Below are positions 1 through 12,100 of a DNA stretch of 15,000 nt, one piece after another. Within the stretch, counting starts at the first letter, position 1, and every line of letters starts with the position of its first letter. The stretch covers positions 269,376-284,375 of the forward strand of contig KV908466.1 of NCBI GenBank assembly GCA_002005505.1, in the 5' to 3' direction. The translations under genes and the position numbers were made by a program. A model generated the notes under the pieces. It made no database searches. It saw nothing but the letters and a program-made list of their open reading frames with translations, and was not told where the DNA came from. This DNA is from Botryococcus braunii. Its lineage: Eukaryota; Chlorophyta; Trebouxiophyceae.

Positions 1-1243
1 TGTTGAAAATAGCAGAGAATGGGCAGAGTGACGGGGACCAAGGGTAATTCCTTACTGCATAAGTGGTTGTTTTCTTGATTGGAGGGGGCCTAGATACATA
101 AACAAAGAGGGTGGAGTGTAGAAATGGGCCCTTGCATTTTTGGAAGAAGCCGCTGCTCAATCACCTAGCAACGGCCCACACTACAGAATGTTGTTTCTGC
201 CAAAGTCGCACAGAAGGGGAATTCGATTGTTCTGCGTACTTTGCACAGGTCTGGGGGAGGCAGCACACGCAAGTGGGGTTGCTGGACATTTTGACAGCAA
301 TTTGCCAGCTCCTGACAGTCTCACAGGATGGTTAGAGTTCGAGAATGGAGGAACATGCAGCCTCAGCATAAGTTTTGCAAGTGCCAGTATGAGATTTTCT
401 GTCAGTGTGACCGGAAGGTTGGGCACCATGGAGGTGACCCCTTCAGTCTTTTTTGTATATCTATACCTTTCACCAGCCCCCCAACAGTATGCGTTATGTC
501 TGAGTGTACATTACCTTGCAATATTTCAAATTTGCTTCCTACGCAAGAACCTGGTCACTACACCAGCGGTTAGTAAGATCAAGTGATTTTAGACTTGGAC
601 TTTGTTAAGCAACATTGTAGACTCACGTTTTATTGTCATGGGGACCAGATTAAGCGTGGGGGATGGGGCTCGGGTCCTGGAGAGTATACATTATCCTACA
701 AGCTTGTTTCTGGAACTTCAGCTACAGAGAAGATGGGATTTTCGGGCATTGATGATGAACTGCATGCTTTTGTTTCCCTGGTACGGGCCTGTCTCCAGCT
801 TTTTGCTAGCATCTGATATGTCGTCTTCACAATATTACAGTATGACAGGAATGTGTCCATTTTACGTGCAATGTACAAAACCCTTTTTTCCCTGGGAGCA
901 AGGTCCTCAAAATTCTTGTTATTACATCAGAAAGGCCCTCCATGAGATTTTAACGATTTCGAATTGCCCACCCTACCTCATTTTGCGTCGTTTATATATC
1001 CTATATGCAGAGTTTCAAAATACTCTATCCAGACTAAATAATCAAACCACAAGGGGAATTTAACAGGTATCTTCGGCAGAACCAAATGCGGGGGCAGCAG
1101 TGCGCGATGAGGCAGACATGGCCTATCAAATATCAGTCACTGAGGGAGCTCAAGACCTCTGCTGCATGGAGTCGCTATTGCGCTCCTCCGCAAAAATGTC
1201 TTGCGTTGTCGACATTCCAAAACTCGGACAGAAACCGGCATAG
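1..1243 (+). CDS. Gfo/Idh/MocA-family oxidoreductase, 3' part (cut by left window edge)
   Basis: Spliced gene. Supported exons are 249-433, 649-780 and 1067-1243 (stop TAG 1241-1243). A likely preceding exon end lies at 1-27 (donor GTGACG at 28), giving phase agreement and a join reading ENGQ-S-LGEAAHAS. The protein shows the C-terminal beta-sheet domain of Gfo/Idh/MocA enzymes: HFDSNLPAPDSLTGWLEF, then a strand-rich stretch ending in VTGRLGTMEIKRGGWG, then GEYTLSYK, FSGIDDELHAFV and the final helix with EGAQDLCCMESLLRSSAK. These enzymes use NAD(P) to oxidise or reduce sugars, inositols or related alcohols. The Rossmann nucleotide-binding half should lie left of the window, so the substrate class cannot be judged. 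Introns are 434-648 and 781-1066; both junctions are phase 0. The gene converges on the ABCG gene. The family call is by recalled sequence pattern, moderately strong; the 1-27 exon is tentative. Confidence 0.8.
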
Positions 1244-1620
1244 AACCTGGAAGACATATAAAAGGTAGAAAAAGAATCTGCAAGAAAACGGAGATGTCTG
1301 CATTTTAGCCCACTCCATATAGCAAGCTGTAAATAATTTGCTTGGGCGGCCTGGGACAAGCAGATACCAAAGGCCAGACGAGTGTTGGAGGGCACGACAA
1401 CACGAACCAGGGCATCTGACTTTGCTGCAAAAGGAGCTATCCTTTTGTTACCCGCAACAATCACAGTCACCCCATGTGGCACAGAATGTGTCACGTTTTT
1501 TTCTCGTCTCTCGGATAGCCTTTTCCCCATGTTTGGAACTAGATCCTTCTTCAGAATGCGGTTTTCCCCTGTTCTTGATGTTTGGTCTCTGCTCCAATGT
1601 GCCTGCTTGAACCCAGGGTG
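1244..1620. other. Convergent intergenic region, oxidoreductase / ABCG
   Basis: This 377-bp gap lies between the 3' ends of two convergent genes and should hold both 3' UTRs. A TGTAA at 1328-1332, about 85 bases past the oxidoreductase stop, matches the polyadenylation signal common in chlorophyte algae, but a five-base match is weak. I see no further gene. A 126-codon open frame on the - strand (1530-1150) overlaps the last oxidoreductase exon antisense and has no recognisable content. Confidence 0.5.
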
Positions 1621-1867
1621 TCATCGACGTACATGCCGCAAGTAGGCCAGAGATGCCCATGCCAAGATAAGAAAACCAAAGAAGAAGAGGCTTTCATAGC
1701 CCAGCATGACCCATTTGTTTTTGTCTTCTAGATTGTAAAATGCCAATACCTGCACAGCACATACACATTATAAGTTGTCACACATGCACGCAAGCGTACA
1801 ACTCTGCCCCCCCCCCCCCCACAAAGAGATACTAGCAAAACCACATCCCCCTCCCCAGACAGAGACA

Positions 1868-1914
<47 letters not shown>

Positions 1915-4900
1915 ATCCTCTTCCTAATCCATTAGCATGAACATGCACATACACACCCGCTCGTGTATTTCTACATGTTGCATGAGCTGCACAGTCTTTT
2001 TTATATATACTCACAACTTGCTTTTATGATACCCTGCCCCCTCCCCGCTCTTGACCAGCCTTTCATCTCCACCTGTGCACTTGGCCTGGCTCTGCACTAA
2101 TTTGTGATCGAGGTTTCTGGTCGAAAAGATTACATAATAGATACACATAATATTACTTTGAGAGGCTGTTGGAAAGCCCATATTAGTCATACTGGCAAAA
2201 CAGAAGGCAGGGGCTCACGCTGCGCCCATCGCCCATCAGGACATGCCCTGTGATGTCAGGGTTGTGAATTTCCATGTGTCCTGTGGTTGGAAGGTAAGTT
2301 GATTGATGCTCATATTGGTTCACCATTTGGGCGGCCCATGCGTACTTCAAAAAGTTTATGTATGCAAACCAGGACCAGTACTTTGGTTGATCTTGCGGTC
2401 TCAGCAGAAGGCCCACAAAAAATAGTAGAACCGTAACATAAGCTGGCAGTGCCGCGTTTGCAACGTCCATATTTGGTGACACAGCAGCAATGAAGTATCC
2501 CAAAGCTGTGCATGTGAAAACGCCCGGTTATGTGCTGTCAAGTAAGGTTGGACATTAGATTTGAGGTAAAACAGGGGCACACCAATGCCAGTGGCTGTAG
2601 TTACCAAGTTGCAAAGCCAAAACACGAGGTATTCGCCTCCAAGCTTGAGAGGAAAGAACACCATGCTTGTCAACACCAGGGAAAGGAGAAAGAAGATCGA
2701 CAACTCCTCGATCATCTTGGCGACCAGATAGGTGATGGGCCTATATAAGCCATCGTTTCTCTCCCTGCATGGACCCACACTGTAGTTTACCAATAGCTGT
2801 ATCTTTGGTATCACTTGCACCATTGAGATGTCTTAGCAGTATGACAGATGTGCCCTAACAACGAACCTGCGAATATGTTATTCCTGGTGACTGTGGGACT
2901 ACCTGACATATAGAGGCCGTTCCATAACAATTGTTGGCATATATGATGCCGCAGCATATCCTGGAAGGATTGTCCACAAGAAGAGCACTGCTGTGATGTT
3001 GTTAAGGTTTGAAGGCTCTTTGTTTGCGCCAACCTTCCAATACAAGCTCATGATAATCAAGGAGAGGACAAACTTGTCCAAAATGCGAGGACCCAGGAAA
3101 CTTGGGTCCTGAATATCTCGCACGAAGCGGTACTGCGCACAAGGACTGCACAGTTAGGAGGATCCAAAAGATTGAAGAAAAATACCTCTGTCACAGATGG
3201 TAGCAGGTTTACTATAAACTGTGTTTCTCATGATGTCGTACCATTTACCTTCAAGAGAATGTAAACCCCCCATAGGAATGGGTTTGTAGTCTCACTGCTC
3301 ACAGCTAACTCCTGCATGAGCTGCGGTGATACTGGTGCCCCATCATGCATATGGGCCTCAAGCTGCTCTACGTTGAGTTGTTTCAATGCAGAATGATTAT
3401 ATAAGTCCGCAAACTCCATCCACCGCCCTTCCCTATCAGCCTGTACCGTCATGCCAAACACCAATCAATTCTTGTCTTTGTAAGCTTGAGTGGGATGGAC
3501 ACAGACCAAACCAGGGACGACCTAGGGCTTGCCATGTCTAAACCTGCTGCAGCGTACCTTTGTTGTAAGGTCCACCATCCATTCTGCTTTGTTGTGTAGC
3601 AGCCCATCTCGCGACAGCGGCTGTACACCAGGGACAGTCTCAAAATATCTGACTGCCTCAGGACCTGGACAGAAACCAACACTGCATCCAGTAAAAAGAA
3701 CGGCTACAAAAGAAACTTCAGTTATGTAGGGGCCTGACTATTTGTCATGCGTACCATTATCTCCAAAGTAGACCACGTGACCTCTGAGCAGAATCATCAA
3801 GGAATCAAAAAGATTGAAGCAGTAGGGTGTGGGGGAGTGAATTGTGGCACAAATGGTAATTCCGCTCTTCACGAGCCCCTTGACGACACTCATGACCTGT
3901 TAACATAACTCACGTGAGTATCGCTCCTGTAGCAAGAGCGACAAACGAAGCAGAAAATCCACCAAATTTTAGTTTACCCCACCTCATTCGCTGTGTATGA
4001 ATCTAGGCCAGACGTGGGTTCGTCTAGAAACAGTACTCGAGGATTTGTAACAAGGGCAATCCCAATGTTGGTGCGCTTGGATTGCCCACCTGTACCACAA
4101 CAACCGAAACTCATTAGCCATTAGCTGTACACTTTAATGTATGGATTCTAGTGTGTATGTTGAAACAGACAAAATCCTGTCTTACCAGAGATTCCACGAG
4201 AAAGTGTAGACCCTATGCGGACACCTCTGCAGGTATTGAGGGCCAGTTGGTTGATGACAGCATCCACTTTGTCCTTTTTTTGTTGAAAGGACTGTGTATT
4301 GGGAATCTTCAACTCCGCTGTGTAAATCAGCATTTCATACACAGTGAGGTTCTCAATGAGGGCATCTGCAGAACAGCACGCCAACGCGTTAGCTCCAGCT
4401 CACATCATCAACTCCACATACTCCCATCTTAGAAAAACCACTTACCAAATTGCTCAACATATCCAGTATATCGCCGCAGAAAGGTTCTTGTGGCGTGCTG
4501 CCCAGCAAATAGGATTTCTCCTCTGACGGTGCCAATTGTTTTCCTTCCAGCAAGCACATCCAGCAGTGTTGTCTTTGAAGATCCACTGGGTCCCATCTGA
4601 AGGTTCGTAAACTCAGTCTAACACTACAACAGGATATACATATGTATATATCTATATAAATTGAGGCCACAGTCGTAGAGGAAGTGAACAACGTACCAAA
4701 GCAGACAATCTTCCTGGCAGAAGAAATCCCGACACCTTATTGAGAAGCGTAATTTTTTCAGCTCTGTTGGAGTTGCTCGTGACAATGTACTCCAAGTCCT
4801 GTTGTACAGATTTGTCATTAATATCGTCAAGCTAAGGTGAACTTTACTAGGACCAACCAAGTAGTACCAACCAAGAGACGTGTTCGTGAGAACAATTCAC

Positions 4901-5130
4901 AGCACCGTCAAGGATCGAACCTTAAAGGTAACTTTCATGTTTCCCCCAAGAGACTGTTCACCAAAGGATGGGGCCGTCTGCAGTACTGGGAACACGTCCA
5001 TGTCACAAGTTTCTCGGTTCGGACGGCGTCCAGCCTCGATGTCGGTAGCCCCATTCCTGGTTGCACCTGTTCTATACCATTCCAGAGCCTGGACTGGGAC
5101 CATTGTGGCAGAAGCCACGATCTGAGACAT
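1621..5130 (-). CDS. ABCG-type ABC half-transporter, complete, 12 exons, 685 aa
   Basis: Exons (5'->3'): 5130-4921, 4798-4697, 4596-4446, 4365-4186, 4089-3983, 3896-3755, 3703-3558, 3440-3249, 3132-2903, 2764-2583, 2505-2219, 1749-1621; all introns GT-AG and in phase. The order is nucleotide-binding domain then membrane domain, as in ABCG half-transporters, which pair up to pump lipids, sterols or xenobiotics across membranes using ATP. Seen: Walker [10 protein letters not shown] (106-114), Q-loop Q153 in GYVEQFD, signature [12 protein letters not shown] (from 213), Walker [13 protein letters not shown] (233-244), H-loop H270 (ATIHSPTP). From about residue 411 come about six membrane spans, including [23 protein letters not shown] and the last span before the RHVRR end. 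Start: first ATG of the exon, with an in-frame TGA just upstream. Length is normal for the family. Walker A has Ser where the usual GxGK has its second Gly. A cation or lipid specificity cannot be read. Confidence 0.94.
1807..1820. repeat. Homopolymer C14 (G14 in the ABCG transcript)
   Basis: Fourteen consecutive C on the + strand, inside the last ABCG intron (2218-1750), about 57 bases from that intron's 3' splice site at 1750. In the pre-mRNA it is a G14 run, which could affect splicing and is prone to length error in sequencing. Confidence 0.95.
1869..1908. repeat. (AC)20 microsatellite in ABCG intron 11
   Basis: Forty bases of uninterrupted AC on the + strand, followed by a short CTCACACA tail. 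It lies in the longest ABCG intron (469 nt), so the transcript carries (GU)20. It creates spurious Cys-Val open frames on the - strand that are not genes. Confidence 0.97.
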
Positions 5131-5203
5131 TGTCGAAGGCTGTTCGGCATGCACCAGTGGTCAGATCCGTTCTAGAAACGGCCGCATCTCGGTTAGTGAC
5201 CCC

Positions 5204-5217
5204 TTTATAGTTTTATA
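5204..5217 (-). promoter_or_regulatory. Two TATAAA motifs upstream of ABCG
   Basis: On the - strand TATAAA occurs at 5217-5212 and again at 5209-5204, about 75-85 bases before the ABCG ATG at 5130. Spacing suits a TATA box with a short 5' UTR. The motif is common in AT-rich DNA, and no transcript data support it. Confidence 0.35.
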
Positions 5218-5458
5218 CTTGTACTCAATAGAGACTATAAATTGAATTGCTGAGCATTGCTGTGGGGTATCCCAGTGGTTTTGCAAGGACCGCGGGGTTG
5301 AGAATGTGCCATTTTTGGCTACGGACTCGATATTATCCGTACTGAACGGAGGGACCGTAAATTCGTACGAAAGGCATCCGGTTCTAGGACGGACTGAACG
5401 AAATTTGACCGGAATTCTCAATCGGCAATGCCCGGAATGTACGAAAGAAGCGGACCCT

Positions 5459-5612
5459 CTAGTCACTGTAGTCTGACTACAGTGACTAGTAGTCACTGTA
5501 GTGACTACTAGTCACTGTAGTAGAGTGACTGTACGAATGTGACTGTAGTCGGACTACAGTAGTCCGGCGACAGAGTCCGGGCTCCAGTCTGGAGTCCAGC
5601 AGACTCTGGACT
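5459..5612. repeat. Nest of interlocking inverted repeats
   Basis: Successive, partly overlapping palindromes: 5459-5489 (15-bp arms, 1-base loop), 5486-5511 (12-bp arms, 2-base loop), 5510-5530 (7-bp arms AGTCACT/AGTGACT), 5542-5560 (9-bp arms, 1-base loop), 5551-5565 (7-bp arms GGACTAC/GTAGTCC), 5582-5594 (CTCCAG/CTGGAG) and 5593-5612 (AGTCCAG/CTGGACT). The first elements are built from AGTCACTGTAGT and its complement; the word drifts toward GAGTCC at the right. Each can fold into a hairpin or cruciform, and alternative pairings between elements are possible. I found no flanking target duplication or transposase. It may be a decayed palindromic mobile element, a satellite-like seed or a regulatory/replication structure. 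Confidence 0.9.
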
Positions 5613-5730
5613 GTCCATGCCGTGGGTGAGCATTCAAACCGCCAGGAAGTAGGCCGCAGTACCAGGATACATGAAATAGACCATAAAATGGACGCTCCTT
5701 GCTATGCAATGCTCTAGTTTTCATTTTCGA

Positions 5731-5894
5731 GTCAAAAAATAACGTTGCCATGAACCCATAGCAATGTTTAGTTATACTTTTCAATGAACAGGGCTGGAAG
5801 AGTATGCCGTGGAAGTCGAACTTCCGCATTGACTGGCAGGGCAGAACGGTTCTGTTCTGATACTTATGAGTCTTGGCAGTCAAAGAACGTTGCC

Positions 5895-5904
<10 letters not shown>
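5731..5904 (+). repeat. Imperfect direct repeat spanning the UGT start codon
   Basis: Copy 1 at 5731-5759 and copy 2 at 5879-5904 share the exact 14-mer AACGTTGCCATGAA (5741-5754 and 5886-5899), flanked by GTCAAA before and CCAT after. Copy 2 contains the real UGT ATG (5895). Copies are 145 bases apart and their flanks have diverged. Confidence 0.85.
5750..5761 (+). promoter_or_regulatory. Possible three-codon upstream ORF of UGT
   Basis: ATG AAC CCA TAG lies in repeat copy 1, with the same upstream sequence context (AACGTTGCC) as the UGT start in copy 2. If the transcript begins left of it, this minimal upstream ORF would be met first by the ribosome. Whether the region is transcribed is unknown. 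Confidence 0.3.
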
Positions 5905-8600
<2,696 letters not shown>

Positions 8601-9094
8601 TTTTTTCTAGGTATCAAACTATGGTAGGTCTTGGTTACAGAATTTTAATTCAGCTAGCGTACGCAGCATCCCATCCCACTGGAATTGTTTACGCCCCATA
8701 ACTTAACCCTGCCTTTGCTTCATAAAGTCACTCTCACACGGCTTGTCAGGGCCCCAAAAGATTCTTAATGCTCAAACTGTTTGCATCCTGCATCCTCCTG
8801 CATTTTTAACAGCCTGCGGCGCACGTCTGTCCACAACACACTTATATATCACTGGCAACACATTGTATGAAACGGTGCTTTGCCATCCATAAGTTTGTGT
8901 GGGTACGCTGTTTTAGATTGGGCAGCATGTATGCATGTCCCTTCTACACAAGTTCAGCTCATGTTGTTGCAATCTAGGGTCTACTCTTTCTCCCGTTCCC
9001 TACTCCGTAATGGACTGCCAGCCAAAAGGGTGCACTCCACAGCACTTGCGGTGTTCAAACCCTAGCTGTGAGGCTCTATGGTTTCCCTTGTCCT
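8601..9094. other. Convergent intergenic region, UGT / P450
   Basis: This 494-bp gap lies between two convergent gene ends and should hold their 3' UTRs. I see no gene. It contains one copy (9030-9045) of a 16-bp direct repeat whose second copy lies in the P450 last exon. A short GCGTACGC palindrome lies at 8657-8664. Confidence 0.5.
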
Positions 9095-9147
9095 CTACTG
9101 TACGGACTTGATGGTAGTGCCAACTGTCAAAGTGCACTCCACAGCAC
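9030..9147. repeat. 16-bp exact direct repeat at the P450 3' end
   Basis: GTGCACTCCACAGCAC occurs at 9030-9045 and at 9132-9147, 102 bp apart. The right copy encodes part of the P450 C-terminal tail; the left copy is just past its stop. Similar GCGG and TTCAAA words follow each copy at differing distance, hinting at an old local duplication. Confidence 0.8.
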
Positions 9148-12100
9148 CTGGCACACGCGGTTTCAAAGCTTCTGTTGCTGGCTGGGCACCGACTGGTGCT
9201 GGTCTTTCATGAGAGGCCCGTGAATACACATGCAAGAAAAGGCCGCCCTCGACTGACAATGTAAAATTGCTTATTTGGAGGGCTCGCACTCCCTCCTCGC
9301 CCCCCATGCAGTCGTCCAATCTGAACTGAAATCTTCCAGCCAACAGTGCAAGCATGCTCATCACCTGTACTCAGCCGATCCCAGCCCCTTAAGTGTACAT
9401 TTAGACGTAGCAAATTAAGTGGGTTCCTTCTTGTAGGATCATGGGACTGGTGAACATTGCTCTCTATCGCACCCGGTGTCTATTCAGACAAACATTTTTC
9501 AACTAGAAGTTATTTCTGACTCTTCTGGCATTTCAGACTGAAATCTCCTGACATCCGATGAACAGAATAATGTCCGACTCTTCACCCTTTTGCATGGAGA
9601 GGTCCCTAGTAAGGCTCGTTTCATACCTCCATCATGGCAAATCTCTGTCCCAGACAGTCTCTGGGACCTGCACTGAAAGGAAGAAAGCATCGATGTGGAC
9701 TGTTTATTTCAGCTTCTCCTTCTCGAACTTGGGAATAACTGTTGGTTCTGAGGTCACGGTGCTCTGCCAACCACAGTCCCCATTCAGATTAACTCATTGC
9801 CACATTTTGTGCAGTAAATACATCTTCAATTATTGGAGTGCCCCATCCTTGCTCCTGTAAAAGGCAGGCTGCTTGAATTTTTAAAGATCATCTACACATT
9901 TTCAGGGGAAGACGTACCAGAAGTTGGGCAAGCAGGTTCAGTTGCATCATCAAAGCGCTCAGGATAGAACCTGTCTGGTTCAGGAAAATTCCACGGTACA
10001 TTGTGTAGCGTGTGCAAGCACACTGCCACTTCCGTGCCCTTTGGGATGTGGAAGCCTCCAAGGTTGATATCCCTGTCTGCGTACCGCCCGATGCCTGCTC
10101 CAGCAACGGGAAACATGCGCATGCTCTCCATCACAACCTGTTGATGATCCCACATCTTCTGCATTTGAATGGATATCTTTTTGGAATAATTGCCTGACAC
10201 CTGGTCACATTCTTATCCAGCGGAACAGAAGACAAGTGTTTTGACCCACTTATGCATATTAATTGTAAGAGTATCGGACGACTGCAAAATCAAAGGCTGG
10301 TTTCCTAAATTTCTCACAGGTGCCTACATGATTCAAGCAAGATTGTAAAGCATGCTGCATCTTTGTGAACATAATGAAAGATGATAGTGTGCCTGCGGAG
10401 CCTGGTGAAGTAATGGGCAACCAACGAGGGCAGGATTGAAACCAGTGAACTGGAACAGAAACCTTTCTGTTAGGACTTTGGTAGACTTTTCTTGTAAGAT
10501 ACCTTTTTCAAATAGGTCAAACGCAGCAGGTCGTTGTACTCCAGCTCTCGGGGTTCTGGGTTTTCCGGGGTCGACAGGAGGCCGTGAGATGCTAGCTCTC
10601 TCGCCACACCTTCTTCTATCCCAGGGAATACAGCCAGGCAGTACCTGCACATGGCAGAGTGAGTAAGTGTGTGTAACTGCTCTCCTGCGTGCTGCAGGTC
10701 GCATATTTGGCATGTAGGATCACGAGTTGGTGGGCATGTTTCCGCCAACATGAAACTCCTACCCAATCTCCCAAGATTTGCCTGAAGCCAAATGGTAGGG
10801 TGGGTTTTTAAAGTGGTGGTAATTTAAGGTCAACCTGTGCCGACGTGACTGCAGTATCCAATGACCTGACTGAAGGTGCTCAGACACATCCTAAGAAACA
10901 CAATGGGGACATGGGGTTACAATGGGACAGGCCCTTCCCAGGGGTCCCACAATAGCTATCAACAATGCTGTTGTTGCAAACTATAATGAATAGTTTAAGG
11001 AAGCATGCGGATACAGGTGGGCAAAGGAGGTAATGATATCGTTCGAGCAGGCCCCCTAACGTGGGGCTACCGTTACTTGGTGCTCACTTTAAGCAAACAT
11101 CAACCATTGGAATGTAGTTTAGCTTATCTCCAAAATAAAGAAGACCTTTTATGCTTATATGCTTCAAGTTACACTGACATAAGGTGAAGACATAAGGTGA
11201 ATAATACATTTTCCGTGTTTCCTTGTTTTTGGGTTAAAGATCATAGCAGGCACTCACAGGCCCCATGTGACTGCATGTGCAGTGGTGTCCATTCCTGCTA
11301 CCACAATGCCTGAGCACTGGACCATGAGTTCCTTGTCTGAAAGCAGTTCACCTGCCCCTCACTTCCCGTCAGACATAGCCTAGATTGACTTGCTCCAACC
11401 ATAACACACACACCCTGTAGATGCATTGCCATGCAATTAGTTAATTCCTCCAAGGCAAAACAAATACCCACAAGAAGCGACACGTCTCGACCCCCACACC
11501 ATTACTTAAAATGCTTCTCGGAGAGAGTCCCTGTACAGGAAAGCATACTCCTTTCAAACCACAAATGGGTTGGGCCATCTTCGACAGACTAGCATCCACC
11601 CCACCCTTGCAAATAACATCTGCAGGCATGGAACCCAGTCTTGAATGTAATTTATGGAAGATCTTGCTAGTGCGGCAAGGGCTTAGGGCTACCAGTTTGA
11701 GGATTCCGGAGCCTTCTCAAGCAAGCTTGACAAGATGAGTCAGAGTCCTCTGGCATGCCCCTGGACCTCAGCTGTCGGACCACATCTTCCCAGTATTGGT
11801 AAAGCTGCCTATGTCGCATGTGGTAGGGCTTTGCAGATGGTAGCCAAGGCATCATCTTGAATAGCAACACCCTGAATGGGTTTTCCAGTGACCTGGCATC
11901 AGGGCAAAAACCCACAGGGATCAGTCTTGTACTGGCTGAGTTTCGAAAATTCCGCATGTGGAGGGCATTTTAAGTGAGAGAGTGTGAGGTTTTGAAAGTG
12001 GGTCAAGTAAGATCACTTGCTTGAAATGTGCTGACTGAGTTGGTTCAGTGCTCCAGTGGTTCAAAGTATACAGAAATCAAGGTAAGGTGCACTGCAAAGC

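Larger units (their letters stand above)
5131..5894. other. Shared divergent upstream region, ABCG / UGT
   Basis: This 764-bp region between two divergent start codons must contain both promoters. It holds TATA-like motifs on the ABCG side, the palindrome nest at 5459-5612, and a duplicated copy of the UGT start region at 5731-5759. No protein gene is supported: open frames here overlap the palindromes and show no family resemblance. A bidirectional promoter is an inference from the arrangement only. Confidence 0.7.

Noticed and set aside
140..586. 148-codon + strand open frame as a single gene
   Set aside because: Only 249-433 of it is coding. It runs past a good splice donor at 434 into intron, and before 249 it has no family resemblance.
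602..1063. 153-codon + strand open frame
   Set aside because: It lies in a different frame from the true exon 649-780 and crosses an intron; the sequence resembles no family.
1150..1530. 126-codon - strand open frame
   Set aside because: Antisense to the clearly coding last exon of the oxidoreductase; no recognisable domain.
4799..4840. Earlier acceptor for ABCG exon 2 adding [11 protein letters not shown]
   Set aside because: It is in frame and open, but joining at 4798 gives the expected VTFKDLEYIV strand at the start of the nucleotide-binding domain. It remains possible as an alternative site.
5459..5612. CRISPR-like array
   Set aside because: The units are overlapping palindromes without regular spacers, in a eukaryotic promoter region.
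5784..5894. Upstream in-frame ATG as UGT start (37 extra residues)
   Set aside because: The extension is Arg-rich and would hide the signal peptide that begins at 5895.
10138..10200. Longer 5' end of P450 exon 9 (acceptors at 10200 or near 10155)
   Set aside because: Both keep frame but add residues between LTYLKK and VVMESMR; the acceptor at 10138 gives the normal spacing to the ExxR helix.
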